Assembly (NCBI GenBank): GCA_013339765.2
Contig: CM023456.1
Span: forward strand, 83,809,636-83,873,635
Source: Haemaphysalis longicornis
Lineage: Eukaryota > Arthropoda > Arachnida > Ixodida > Ixodidae
Direction: 5' to 3'
Length of the DNA: 64,000 nt
Shown here: positions 11,044 to 21,680 of the stretch, piece after piece
Layout of the letters: the number at the start of each line of letters is the position of its first letter
Numbering within the stretch: the first letter of the stretch is position 1
The notes under the pieces: generated by a model
What the model saw: only the letters and a program-made list of their open reading frames with translations
The model's database searches: none
Told to the model about the DNA's origin: nothing
Made by a program: the position numbers and the translations under genes

Positions 11044-11575
11044 AGCTGGGTGGAGTGCATACAGCAGGCATTCTCTGATAATGAATGGCAGCCTACCATT
11101 GTCCCTGGAGAAGAAAGCTGCACCTTGCCGGGTACTCACCTACTGGGCATTAACTTGGAGGCTCACTAAGAGGGTTCAACTTTAATTGAGGACGACTCAG
11201 CGAGCAATGAAACGGAAGATGATAGGTGTAACATTACGGGACAAGAAGAGAGCGGAGTTGGTCAGGGAACAAACGCGTGTTAAGGACATATTAGTAGAAA
11301 TTGGAATAAGAAATGCGTGTGGCAGGGCGTGTAATGCGAAGGCGAGATAATTGTCCGTCACTAAGGGCAACAGAGTGAATCCCTAGAGAAGGCAATCGTA
11401 GCAGGGGGCGACATAACGTTAGGTGGGCAGATGCGATCAAGAAGGTTGCGGTAATAATTGGGCGCAGTTAGCACAGGACCGGGATAAGTGGAGGTTTCAT
11501 GGGAGTAGGCCTTCGCCCTCCAGTGGGAGTTGATAGGCTGAAATGATGTTGACAATGATAATAGCTCGGACACCA
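11044..11575 (+). mobile_element. RTE-type LINE 3' end
   Basis: The sequence matches the conserved 3' part of tick RTE LINEs as I know it: GGCATTCTCTGATAATGAAT, then CTGCACCTTGCCGGGTACTC, AGGGTTCAACTTTAATTGAG, GCAATGAAACGGAAGATGAT and the closing CCTTCGCCCTCCAGTGGGAG before a degenerate TGA-rich tail. It begins just after the foldback element's right arm. It is heavily truncated at its 5' side, as is usual for LINE insertions, and non-coding. Confidence 0.8.
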
Positions 11576-11639
11576 TTAATTTTTTTACGAGAGTTTGCCT
11601 TACGGCATAACAGTTATATATACAACATCACCTTTGTTT

Positions 11640-14600
11640 CACGCAGAAGAAGAACGTTTTAGAAGAGACCGGTACTGAGGGCCTCATATCCACTGCTGTA
11701 GATCAGGGGGTCCCCCAGGATGGAGCCCTGTTCCTCGGAGGTGTTGCAGGCGAGAGGTTTTGCAGGGCAGGGCAGGTCCATAGAAGGTGGCTCGTGTCGG
11801 CTTCGGGACGCAGGGACCGTATACAAAAGGGACAGGTGGAGGAAGAATACTTTAATTGCACAGCATGTCAGCGCTAAACGCGCTAGATGAGAGTGGATTC
11901 CCCTCTTCACAGGATTCCTTATGCTGCCTTCGCCACCTGGCCCCTGGTAACAAGCCGTAGGCCGATCCTCCAAGGAGGAGCTGGACAGCAAGATTTCCCA
12001 TCGCTCGCTAGCAGTAAGGGTGGGGTTCTCAGTGGAGGAGTTGCTGATCTGGAGTGGGTGTTTTGGGCTGGACGTCGCTCTCTCCTATCATGTGGCAAGA
12101 GTACCGAGCTGCTTGCATAATGGGGCAGGTCTTGTCGTACTAATTTGGAAACATGATATTCAGTAAGGGAGGGTGAGGGAAACATCCTGACTGAATCTGT
12201 CGATACAGTACGTGCTGCTCTCGCGTGAGTTCTGGGTGTGGGGCAGGGCGTTTCTGCCTATTCCTCTCGATAGTGCCGCACTATCTCTCTGTAGGTCACC
12301 ATAGGTTCACAGGTGTCCGCAAATGGTGAATGATAGCGGGCAGGACAAAGCGTGGGTCACTGCTGGGGATAAGGCCACCCCAACTCGAAGCCTCCGCAGT
12401 AGGTCCTCCTACCAGTGAGTGAGCCCACTGGGGAGGTCAGTTCACGCGGTGGAAAGTAAAGCACGCGTGGTGAGGCGGAGGCTCCCCTTTTCTACCAGCA
12501 GTTCTTCTAGGGTGGACACCGGAAGAAGTGGTAGCGGCACTAGAAGGTCTATATGGCGACAGGCGCGATCCGCCACTATGTGGGCAAGCAGCATGTCCCG
12601 GCGAACCCGCAAAACACGCACAGGGCATGGGTATGTGTTCCAGGATCGCGTGAATACGTGCCGACATGCTGGGTGCTACGCCCAACGCGACGTAGATCAC
12701 GTATCGCTGTCATTGAGTCCGTGTCAATTTCCAGGTTTCACGCCGGTAGTTGCTGTCGATGCAAGTGCTTGGAAACCATCCTGAATAGCATTACGTTCTG
12801 CCAACAGGCTTGGTAGAGGGCGGAGGTTCTCGTAGGGCGCAGCTCTGGTTTAAGATTGGGTGAGAGGGACAAGCCAAGGCTGTGGTTACGAGAGAGTCAT
12901 GTGCCCCGGCGTCCACCAAAGCCTGCATGACTCGTGGGTCGCGTCACAGGCGGCCAGTGACCGACATTAATTAGGGCTGCATTCGGAGGTTCATGAAGGC
13001 CGCGGTTCGGACACGTTAGCCCTTGCCAGAGGCTTGTTGTCCGTCACCTGGTGTGTAGAGCCAGGGCGGAGTTGCGGCAGAAAAGGCTTGGCATCGTATT
13101 CGGCGGCTGGCCCATGTACGCGGCGAGATGAGGTGCTGCTCTGGAACCATTCTCACGTTTCAGCAGGCGTGCGGAACGATGCTGATGAATGAGTTCATCC
13201 AGCATGTTTCGCTGGGCTCTCGGCTTGTAGTAGGGCGGTGTTGGTGTTATTGAGAAGGAGGCCAGTAATGGTGCGCATGGCGGCCCTGTTGATTGGCCTG
13301 AAGCCGAGCCCAGTCCGCTTGCGTCATTGTGCTGAAATTGTGCCTGATACACGAGCCGTGGCTGTAGTACGGCGCGCACTAGGAGACGGGCAATCGTCCA
13401 GCAGGCCCCGCCAGACTTCTGAGAGATGTGTGACGAACGAGGTGGAGCATCTGTGCGGCTTTCTGTCGAGCAGATCGTAGCCACTGAGCTACTGACCCTG
13501 ATGACGATATTTCTAGTCCTAGGACCCGAGACGGTCAACCATGGGGATGTCGTTCCCACTCAGTTTTTAGGGGAATTGGAGACACCGCAAGGAGGCGGTG
13601 GCCCCAAGTGTTGGCCACGGGGAGTAAAGCAGCTTCTCTTGCGAGAGAGTGAGGCCCCGCATACTCGCAACCACCTCTGGCAGTCTGTTAGTGCTTGCTA
13701 GAGCACTCGGCTTGTCGTGGCATGTCTAAATGCATTGACCACAACCGCAATGTCATCCGCGTAAATGAGGAAATATAATGATCTCTGATTGAAGGCAAGC
13801 TGCCAAGCTAGCGGCAACATGAAGAGGTTGAAAAGAAGCGGAGACAGAACAGACCATTGTGGTATGCCTCGGACTGTTGTAAAGTGACCGAAATTGCTCC
13901 GTTGATGCGGATGGAAAAGAACGGTGTTGAAGGAAGTATCGGACGAAACCGCCCACTTTGTCTGGAAGGTGGAGGCCATTTAGCACTTCTAGGGACGGCA
14001 GCGTGACTAACGTTGTCATACGCCTTGCATATGTCCCATGGCTAGCACAGATCTCACACGGCAGCATCGGCCCTCCAACTAAAAACCATAGATGAGAGGT
14101 ATTCCAATCCATCCTCAGTTACCGAGATAGGGCCTGAATCCAATTTGCGCCGGGTGATACCATTGGAAGGTATCAAGCCACCACTGAAGCCGTTGTTGCA
14201 AGCATTCGCTCTAACAACGTGCACAGCGTCGATGTCAGGGCGATGGGGCGCAAGTTCTGAAGTACATGTGGGGGTTTCCGGGGCTTTGGAATGGGAACAA
14301 TATCCGCCCGAAGCCAAGAGTCAGGTAGTTTGACCGGACAGCCAGACCTGAATTAACCGAGTCCAAAAGCGGCACGAGGGCTGGGTCGTCGATGTTCTGT
14401 ACACCTCGTAAGTTATGCCGTCGGGACCGGAAGCAGTCCGCTGTTTAGCGTGATCGATCGCTGCCAGGAATTCAGCCACTGTGAATGGTGCCTGAATTCC
14501 AAAACGGCTTCATGAGTAGGCCGTTTCCACATCGTTCGCAGGGGGCAACGGAGACGGCATGGTCACTGGGACAACATCAAATGCAGGAAACAAGCCCGAT

Positions 14601-14850
14601 CAACGTCGGGGCAAATTGTGCCGGATCCCTTGTTGACACAATACAAGCGGCTGGCAGCTGCATCCGGAGGGCGACTGCGCGATTTCATGACGCGAAAGAA
14701 CTTGCACCAGACAGATGCCGTTGAGGAAGATGGCCTAGAGTGGCGCACCAGTCAAGCCAGCGCTGCCTCGACAGTCTTTGTCCGGCGTGTATACTGGCGT
14801 CGTAACGGTTGCGGTGTGCCTGCTGGGGGTGGCTTTAGCTGCAAGAAACA
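11640..14850 (-). mobile_element. Antisense RNase H LINE, 5'-truncated
   Basis: Read on the minus strand, this is the RT-to-end portion of an I-like LINE. In order: the pre-RT region (14750-14500), RT entry APFTVAEFLAAIDHAKQRTA (about 14490-14420), LCKLLERML-like text (about 14200), RGIPQWSVLSPLLFN (about 13860-13815), IYADDIAVV (YADD codons 13752-13763), the thumb (13550-13050), an RNase H strand reading TDSMTAIRDLR (about 12730-12690) and a Cys/His knuckle, CPFC then HLLWTC, at about 11835-11775. The knuckle and YADD are intact, but stops and frameshifts are frequent. The endonuclease is missing or unreadable. Plus-strand frames across the region are shadows. Confidence 0.82.
13698..13979 (-). 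pseudogene. RT palm fragment with intact YADD
   Basis: A 93-residue open frame holds the catalytic core of the antisense LINE reverse transcriptase. GIPQWSVLSPLLFNLFM (about residues 38-54) corresponds to the G-x-P-Q-G-S-x-L-S-P box with Gly changed to Trp. Then follow LYFLIYADDIAVVVN with both metal-binding Asp residues. The overlapping upstream frame (13753-14112) carries EVLNGLHLPDKVGGFVRYFL, the part between the first catalytic Asp and the PQG box. The frameshift between the two marks it as a pseudogene. Confidence 0.8.
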
Positions 14851-15186
14851 CGTGCCTCTTTGCTTACAGTGCGCCATTTTTGTATTCCTTGCATTCTTCT
14901 TCACTGGGTGACCACGTTTTACAGCTTCTGCTGAGAAAGACGCTCACAGGAAATTGAAGTGCAGGACAACCGTGACAGCAGATACGTATCAATTGGTTTC
15001 ATTGTCCTTCTATTGCCGTGGTAACATTTGTTTTCCGATTGAATCATTTTTTCCTTTGGTACTATAAACTAAGATGCTTGGATATGTGCTATACGGGAAC
15101 ACGCACTTTGCAACCTTTCTGATTAGCATGCTCAACTTTGCAGATGTAGTTCTCCAGGGGTGGGATTGTGTTCGTTACATGATCTG
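14851..15186. other. Unassigned stretch
   Basis: Nothing recognisable. It separates the 5' end of the antisense RNase H LINE from an antisense RTE 3' end. Confidence 0.5.
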
Positions 15187-15605
15187 TCATCATCATCAGC
15201 AGCAGCGCATCAGCAGGCCTATCTACGCCCATGACAGGGCAAATGCCCTCTGCCATAAAAGCTCAATTATCCCGGTCCTGTTCTAATTGCGACAATTTAT
15301 CCCCGAAAGCTTCTTAATCTCATTGGCCCCATCTAACCTTCTGCCGCTCCCTGCCACGCTTGCCTTCATTAGGGATTCCACTCTGTTACTCTTAATGACC
15401 AATAGTTATCTTACCTTCCAATACACTGTCTGACCACGCCCATTTCTTTCTTCCTAATTTCTACTCCTTAGCACGCGTTTGTTCCCTGACTCGCTCCGAT
15501 CTCTTCACCTCCCTTATTGTTACACCTCTCATCTTCCGATCCATTGCTCGCTGAGTCGATGTTCAATTTAGGTTGAACCCTTTTAGTGAGCCTCTATGTT
15601 TCTGC
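15187..15605 (-). mobile_element. Antisense RTE LINE 3' end
   Basis: The plus strand begins with CATCATCATCAGCAGCAG and continues CCCATGACAGGGCAAATGCC, CTTCTTAATCTCATTGGCCC, CTTCATTAGGGATTCCACTC and TTGAACCCTTTTAGTGAGCC. This is the reverse complement of the same RTE 3' region found at 11044-11575. The microsatellite-like CAT repeat is the element's 3' tail. The 5' break lies near 15605, so this is a roughly 420-bp dead-on-arrival insertion. Confidence 0.82.
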
Positions 15606-15699
15606 GCCTTCTTAATTAGCTTTAGGATCTTCCTACTTTTCGTCATTTGCGTCTTTTTGTACTGTGACTGAATGGCTGGGCCGTATCTCTGATCTTCCC

Positions 15700-16510
15700 T
15701 ATAGAGTAAAACATCGTGAATTCGGATCTTAAGGGAGTGAAAAAATGTCCGAATATCCGAATGTCGAATTACGAAATGAATAAGAAAAACACACATGTTC
15801 AAGTTTTTTATTCTATGCCTTTACTTTGAGAAAGAAGTCCGTGATGTTGTTTGTATTTTTGCGGACAGCTGAAAGATAACGACTACTTTGCGGGCATGTG
15901 AAAATCTCTTAGCGCAAGTGTATTGCCGGGAACATCGTAGCGAAAATTCCTCTAGGAAGGCGAAAGGCGCCCGTGTCTTTTTTCGCGGTACGACGCACCA
16001 GGGCGGAGACACATCGCCACGGTCTTCGTTAGGGCGCTTTATCCGCCACACCGAGGGCAGCGCTAATCTCGTCATGGTCAACTGGGCGGCGACGACAAAG
16101 CCCTCATCATTTGCAACATAGTCGGCAAGCTGCTCTTTGGAGGGAAGCAGCCCAAGGAATGCCATATAGCGTCCTCCTTCACATCTGACGCGGCGGGCTT
16201 CTGTCTACGTACTCGGCTTTCAGAAGCATCGGGCCCGCCACAAATTCACTGGGGCGAAAACAGTTCGCCACAACTTTGAGTCCCGTGAAGATAAACCGCG
16301 TGAAGGTGGTTGACACGGTAACGACGTGTGCTCCGAAAACTCGTTTGAGTTGCGCCGTCCATAACTTGGCTCTACTCCGAATTAACCGGTGCGGGTGCAC
16401 TTTCGCGTAGAATTAGTGAAAGTTTGTTGCCCTTGGGCTAGGTACATTTTTCAAGGGAGGGTATGGGAATGACGAGTTATCCGAATTTCCGAATTAATGG
16501 GGGCCCAATT
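15700..16510 (-). mobile_element. pogo/Tigger-like DNA transposon remnant
   Basis: The left edge repeats CGAAT-rich text (TCCGAATATCCGAATGTCGA, about 15751) and the right edge has TTATCCGAATTTCCGAATTA (about 16479), as in tick Tigger-like elements with TTCGGNTA-type ends. A further CCGAATTAACCGG occurs near 16378. Between them, the minus strand codes for a transposase C-terminus. The ends are too decayed to define exact inverted repeats or a TA duplication. Non-autonomous because the DDE core is not readable. Confidence 0.55.
15821..16165 (-). pseudogene. Tigger/pogo transposase C-terminal fragment
   Basis: A 114-residue open frame whose layout resembles the tail of pogo-family transposases. 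LADYVANDEGFVVAAQLT (residues 13-30) corresponds to the acidic DYV-x-x-D-x-x-V-x-x-x-E-L-T segment. RPNEDRGD follows, then an alpha-helical stretch beginning FAFLEEFSLRC. The end, KIQTTSRTSFSK, corresponds to the K-Q-T-x-I-x-D-F-F-x-K terminus, with the second F lost. The catalytic DDE region is absent, so it cannot act. The flanking CGAAT-rich ends fit the same family. The assignment is by motif order only. Confidence 0.5.
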
Positions 16511-16514
16511 AAGG

Positions 16515-16905
16515 TGATTCTACTGCATACACTCTATTAGGGTACACGTGCTCTGCTACTTTTGTAATTAGCATTCTCAAAATGTTCCTGTACGCCTCCA
16601 ATGGTGAGAATTTGTCCGGCAGTTATTATCCTCAAGGTCCTTTTTTCCCTTGAGTACTTACCGGTTGATCGTTGTTTTTAATGTGTTCCTTCAGCATAAT
16701 AGAGTGTACCCTCAGAAGGTGTTTGTTTCTTTTTTACCTTCTTTTTTGCCCTTCTAAGCCATACACGTTCACATAAACGTATTTTGCTACTTCTGTGAGG
16801 TACATGCTCAAATCGCTTCTGAAGGCCTCAGTCCATATCTCACACACACGTCAAGTCGATGGCCAGAATACATTGAAACTAAGAGAGCATTATTTCATTG
16901 CTTGA
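16515..16905. other. Unassigned stretch
   Basis: No gene or repeat recognised between the pogo-like remnant and the first SINE. Confidence 0.5.
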
Positions 16906-16908
16906 TTT

Positions 16909-17138
16909 CGGGGTTGTACGCGCCAACGCTGCACAGGCAATGAGGAGCGCCGTCGTGGAGGGCTCCGGGTTAATTTTGACCGCCTGGGGATCTTTAACGT
17001 GCGCCGAAATCTCGAACACACGGGCATGTTCGCTTTCGCCTTCATCAGAAAAAAGCGCCGCCGCGGCCGGGAATAGAACTCCGCTTCCTTGGAGCGCAGC
17101 AGCACAACGCCATAGCCACTGAGCTACGGCGGCGGGTC
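16909..17138 (-). repeat. tRNA-derived SINE (Ruka-like), copy 1
   Basis: On the minus strand a tRNA-like head starts near 17138. The A-box equivalent is CTCAGTGGCTATGGC (17109-17123 as complement), and a B box decayed from GGTTCGATTCC is at 17069-17082. The body includes the complement of CTGGGGATCTTTAAC (about 16984), shared with copy 2. Ruka is a tRNA-derived SINE of ixodid ticks; the match is from memory of its layout and is not aligned. Confidence 0.75.
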
Positions 17139-18059
17139 AGGCCAGCCATTGGTTTGATAACGACCCAAACAATGAGAAAGGGGCAGGGGATGCGCATCGG
17201 ACTCGCATTCTGTGGTACTCTGGTTAAATCACTGACCAACCTAATCCGTTTTGCGGTGCGTGATATTTCTCGGGACCTATGTTAGATCACGCGCACGCAA
17301 ATTTTCGCTGTGACTAGACAGAGCGTTCATATTGCTTTGCATTATTATGAATGGAGTGGTGGGTATTAGTAATAAGCGAAATTGATTGCAAAGAACATAG
17401 CGCTTATATACAAGTTGAGAACTTCCCGTAGGTTGTGTTTATTTTCGGTGGAAACTTGTTTATTTTTAAGGAAAATATTGCGGTGCTACCACGAGGAATT
17501 TAATGGCTACTATACAGGCAAGGTACCAGGTTTCTTTAATAATATGGTGCAATAATATTTCATACATATTTATGTCCATGAATTACTAAGCGGAAAAACA
17601 TTGTAAGGTCGATGTAATACATTTGCTTGGACGAGAAGGGAATAAGAGTTACAATTTAAATTTCTTGGTTTACAATGTGGGACAACAAAACAAAAATGAG
17701 TTTTCTATGCGTTTTCATAAGATGACAAGACGCTACGAACCCGACTAAGAATGCACAGTAAAGCGACATAAGAATGCGTATGTCAAGAAAAGAACAACAT
17801 TTATCGTGCACTCTGAAGCTACAAGCTGTCCGTGCTAAGAACACGGTATGGTCACGAAATTTTAGCTCTTGTTTCTTCGTCAAAAGGTGTCACATGGTCT
17901 CTCGGAAAGGGTTTACTAGAATCAAAGTAACGCACGGACATCCGGGCATTGTCGTATTTTTTAAAATAAGATTATGAGGTTCAACTTGCAAGCAGTGCCG
18001 CTCAGCATGTTAATTCTAAACCACGTAACTGCATAGCATACATGTGCGTTAAGTTTTGA
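17139..18059. other. Unassigned AT-rich stretch
   Basis: No feature recognised. The stretch separates the two SINE copies and carries no open frame above 75 codons. Confidence 0.5.
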
Positions 18060-18289
18060 TTTGATAGATTGATTGTAGGGTTTAACAGGCCGACGCAACG
18101 CAGGCGATGAGGCGCGGCGTAGTGGAGGCCTCCGGATTAATTTCGACCACCTGGGGATCTTTAACCTGCGCCGAATTCTCGTACACACGGGCGTTTTTGC
18201 TTTTCGCCTCCATCAGAAAAGCGACCGCAGCGGCCGGGAATCGAACCCCCGACCTCATGCTCAGCAGCGCGACGCCTTAGCCACTGAGG
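18060..18289 (-). repeat. tRNA-derived SINE (Ruka-like), copy 2
   Basis: This is the better preserved copy. On the minus strand the A-box region reads TCAGTGGCTAAGGC (18274-18287) and the B box is a perfect GGGTTCGATTCCC (18236-18248 as complement). The body and the ATTGATTG-type tail at 18065-18075 follow. It is in the same orientation as copy 1, about 1.1 kb away. Unlike copy 1 it keeps the CpG in the B box, so it is probably the younger insertion. Confidence 0.82.
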
Positions 18290-19004
18290 TGTGTTAAGTT
18301 TTGCCTCTTGTAATGAATCAAGATCCATATCGAAAGGGATAATGTTTGAGTCATAAGCACACACTATGCTGAGTGGCTTATATATTCTAGCAGTGCAGAG
18401 ATTATCTTGAGCCGATATTAGAGGCTGTGATGCGCAGCACTTTTTGGAGGGGCATCTCCGGGCCTGCGAGCAACTCTGAGCCCCGTAAGGGTACCAGAAA
18501 GGCCTTAGGGTTGCCAGAAGTGTAATGAAGGAGAACTAGATTCTCGTAGAATTTTGCTACAGTTGTCCTAAATGACGATGACCTGTCCTCTCAGGCCCGG
18601 CAACACGGGCGTGAAGTGTCCAAATCATGGATTTTCCTCCAGAAGAACGGACTCAACCACAAGAATGCCACAATGAATTACAGCCGACTGGGATCTCTCC
18701 CATCTGTCGCCCACTCGGGACATGCAAGTTGTTTAAAAGGTAGGCTCCACTGTTAGTGGAGGCATTACCCGAAAAACTCTTGTAACTTCCCAAGTACGAG
18801 ACAGGCCTTTACGAGAAGTAGTTGGGCCTGTGTTATTTATGGGTGGCCAGAGGTACCTGCGACGCCTCCATAATACTTCGGATGATGGAGCGGATTCCAA
18901 GCTTAATTTTGTCCCTTCCGAGAACACTTCACCCATAGATGAAGACTAAAAGGAAGATGAACAATGCAAATGAAAATTATAACGGGCCAAAGATGGACCC
19001 CTAT
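18290..19004. other. Unassigned stretch
   Basis: No family recognised. 18420-18960 is less AT-rich than its surroundings and looks like decayed coding sequence, but no frame gives a motif I can name. Confidence 0.4.
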
Positions 19005-19115
19005 TGGCGGTGAGCGCGACCACGGGCGGCGCTGCGGAGCGCGCCTCCGTGACGTCGGCTTAGGGATTCCGCATTTGTCGTCTGCTTCACTCGGGCTCGC
19101 TCTCTATGCTGTTTC
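19005..19115 (+). repeat. Unknown repeat, left copy of inverted pair
   Basis: CCTATTGGCGGTGAG, then GTGACGTCGGCTTAGGG and TGTCGTCTGCTTCACTCG, recur in reverse complement at 20740-20850. The shared text extends about 110 bp. I do not recognise the family. Confidence 0.65.
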
Positions 19116-20739
19116 TTTGCGCGCGGTTGAGATTTTGTGCGTGTCCACAGCAGATCTCGCGAATGCGCAACTTTTTTTTCGTAACAAAAGATTTAAAACA
19201 GCGTAAGCTAGCTCAAGGCGTGATTTTAGGTATAGTTTTTGATACCGCTCCGGAAAAAAACATTGCCGGCGTCGCCCATGCATTGCTGCGAAGCTGGTCC
19301 TGTGCGGAGCGCGAAGAGTCGGAGCTAGGCGTCAGCCTCTGTGTTCAGCAGTCTTTCGAACAAAGGTAACAGCCGCAGGCTGACAACCGACAACAGCGAA
19401 AATGGAAGACCAAAACAAATTCCAGGCTTTCGGGGCTGTCGGCTTTGGCAGAAAGCCATTAACGATTCCAGCTAATCCTATGTAAGGTAAAACAGATTTG
19501 GCAATCTGCCTAACACTCGAAAACTATTGTATCCAAGTCACTTTACGTTGTCACGGCATGAAAGTGTGCCGCATGCACTATGGGGCGCAAATAATGTAGG
19601 TTGATTTCCAAATAAACTGCTGTGTGTATTGGCGTGTGCTGGTTTTATACCAGGCTTCTAAACCAGTATGCAGGCTTATTGAGCAAACGAGGTACCTGTA
19701 AGGCAAAACATACAGTAAGCTATGTTTGTTCAGGTTTGGAGGGATGTTTCGGTACATTTACCACAGCCATATCATCCCAATATTCAGATAGGCGTGTATA
19801 GTAAAACTGCACTCAAGAGATGGAGGACCAGGGAGGAGGAGAAAACTTTAATAGTAAAAATCGAGCTGATTAGTGGGCAGGCTCCTCAGTCAAGACGAGA
19901 GGGTAAGATTCAGTTCTTCAATTCACCGAATGTCATCCCGAGTAGGCCAGGATTTGTTCTTTGCGACTAAATGGGTTGGAAAAAACAATAAGAGCTGTCT
20001 GGGGACATATTCATTGGTTTCGAATTGTGTTATACTGAAAATTGGCATGTATACTATTTATTGCGTTAGTTAGCAAGTATATCAAGTTTTCAACACCGTT
20101 ATCATGTCATACTTTTCGGGTTGAGATCGAGTTCGTTACGATATCGATGGTTCGATAGAAATTAGGTGCACAAAGCCGCCTTCGAGTACTGGGGACAACG
20201 TTATCTGCGCCGTAGCACAGATCTTATTGCATTGAATATTTACACGAACTTTGTGAGCCTCGCAGACATCCCCAAACCTCCAGGACGTTAGGACGGTGGC
20301 AGAAAAATGAATGCGTTGGCACAGAAAGAAAAAAAAAACTTCATCTAACCAACAAGGAAAGAAAAACACCCGTTTTATTTCCTGCTGTGCGACCCGCTGC
20401 TTGATGCGTAGCATTAGACTGTTGAGTCTTCGTAAGAGCATCTCAGAAATAGTTAAGGGAAGCATACGCATTTTGAATACTTATCGAGGAGCTCTGAGCG
20501 CTGAAACTCGCAAATACGCTAGATAGGACGAGGGCGAGTTACACACGATTGTCTGAGCGATGCTCTCTGAAAGTCGTTCTCTCTCTCTCCTCGTGTGTTG
20601 TAAAATTGTGCAGGACAAAGCTTGAAATTATTCAGAGCCGTCAGAATCTGATTGAAAACACGCTTTTTAAAGCACCAAAGCATCAAAGCGGGCGATTTCT
20701 AGCAAAGGCACTGCTGCCAGTCAGAACCGGACGACCGCG
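19116..20739. other. Interval between inverted repeats
   Basis: Apart from a probable LINE 3' end at 19822-19985, nothing is recognised. If the flanking copies are terminal repeats of one element, this is its interior, but no transposase-like frame is seen. Confidence 0.4.
19822..19985 (-). repeat. Probable antisense LINE 3' end
   Basis: The plus strand reads GGAGGAGGAGAAAACTTTAA, the complement of the AATAAAGTTT-TCCTCC type 3' end of RNase H LINEs. GGCAGGCTCCTCAGTC follows, resembling the antisense C-terminal coding end. It is short and decayed. Confidence 0.4.
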
Positions 20740-20850
20740 GCGCGGGTGTAGCAGCGGGGCGAGTGTAGCAGACGACAGCGGAGCGGGTCCCTAAGCTGAC
20801 GTCAGATCCAGGGGGCGCCACTCAAACATCTCACCGCCAATAGGACAAGA
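20740..20850 (-). repeat. Unknown repeat, right copy of inverted pair
   Basis: This is the reverse complement of the 19005-19115 repeat, with CTCACCGCCAATAGG, CCCTAAGCTGACGTCA (20790-20805) and AGTGTAGCAGACGACA in the expected order. It contains a perfect TGACGTCA at 20798-20805. Confidence 0.65.
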
Positions 20851-21109
20851 ATTTTTGTACCTAGTGTAGACAGTAACAATTTGGCACACATTCAGATTTG
20901 TTCCCAATCAAGCAGGTAACTTTGGAATGAATGGAGGGTACGATCGGTGATGCCAAATCAGTCTAATTGGTTAAATATTATCGCAAGGCTAATATGATCA
21001 AAATAATTAAAATTGCGATATACAATGCCACACAGTGTTTTGCCACCTACGTGGCTGGTTTATTTTTACAGGTTGAAGAAATAGAACAATCTCTGCTGAG
21101 TATCCTGGC

Positions 21110-21680
21110 CTCATCGTCATTATCATATCAACCTGGTAGTGTCCACTGCCGGCCGAAGGCCTCTCCCAAAGATTTCCAGCAGCGTCTATACAGTGCTAAG
21201 GCCCCCCTTTCCTAACAAATTTCCGTACTCCATCCCTCATGCGAGTCACTGGTCGATACGTATTGCGTTTACGATCTATTGGCAGCCCCTCCGTTAAACG
21301 GATGTCCCACCTGCTGTCTCTTATGCGCATGACATGTCCCGTCCATGCCCATTTTCTTCGCTAAATTTCAGCGGGAATGTGTTTCGCACCAGTCTGTTGT
21401 TTGATCCGCGCCACCGTTTTCTTATCCTTAAACAGTGACCCCTAGCATTCCCACACACGGAATAGCTGGCCAGATATACTAGCATCAGGCCGGCCTTTCT
21501 GTGTTTTTTTCATTGGAATGGAATACCTATAGTCCTAGCATTCTTCGTACCATTACCCGTTGGGTCGATCTCAGCTTCCTTTCAAGTCGCTAGAGTGAGA
21601 TCCCATGTTTCTGCTCCTCACGTAAGTACTGAAAAAATGCATTGGTTATATACCAGCTTTCTGAGTGACAGGGGCAGAAT
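21110..21680 (-). mobile_element. Antisense RTE-like LINE 3' end, diverged subfamily
   Basis: The plus strand starts TCATCGTCATTATCATATCA and then reads CAACCTGGTAGTGTCCACTG, GGCCTCTCCCAAAGATTTCC, CATGACATGTCCCGTCCATG and CATGTTTCTGCTCCTCACGT. This is the same antisense 3' architecture as 15187-15605, but too divergent to be the same subfamily. It is non-coding and 5'-truncated. Confidence 0.72.

Noticed and set aside
11836..11860. AATTAAAGTATTCTTCC as the 3' end of the antisense LINE
   Set aside because: The zinc knuckle and C-terminal coding sequence continue beyond it to about 11640, so it is internal.
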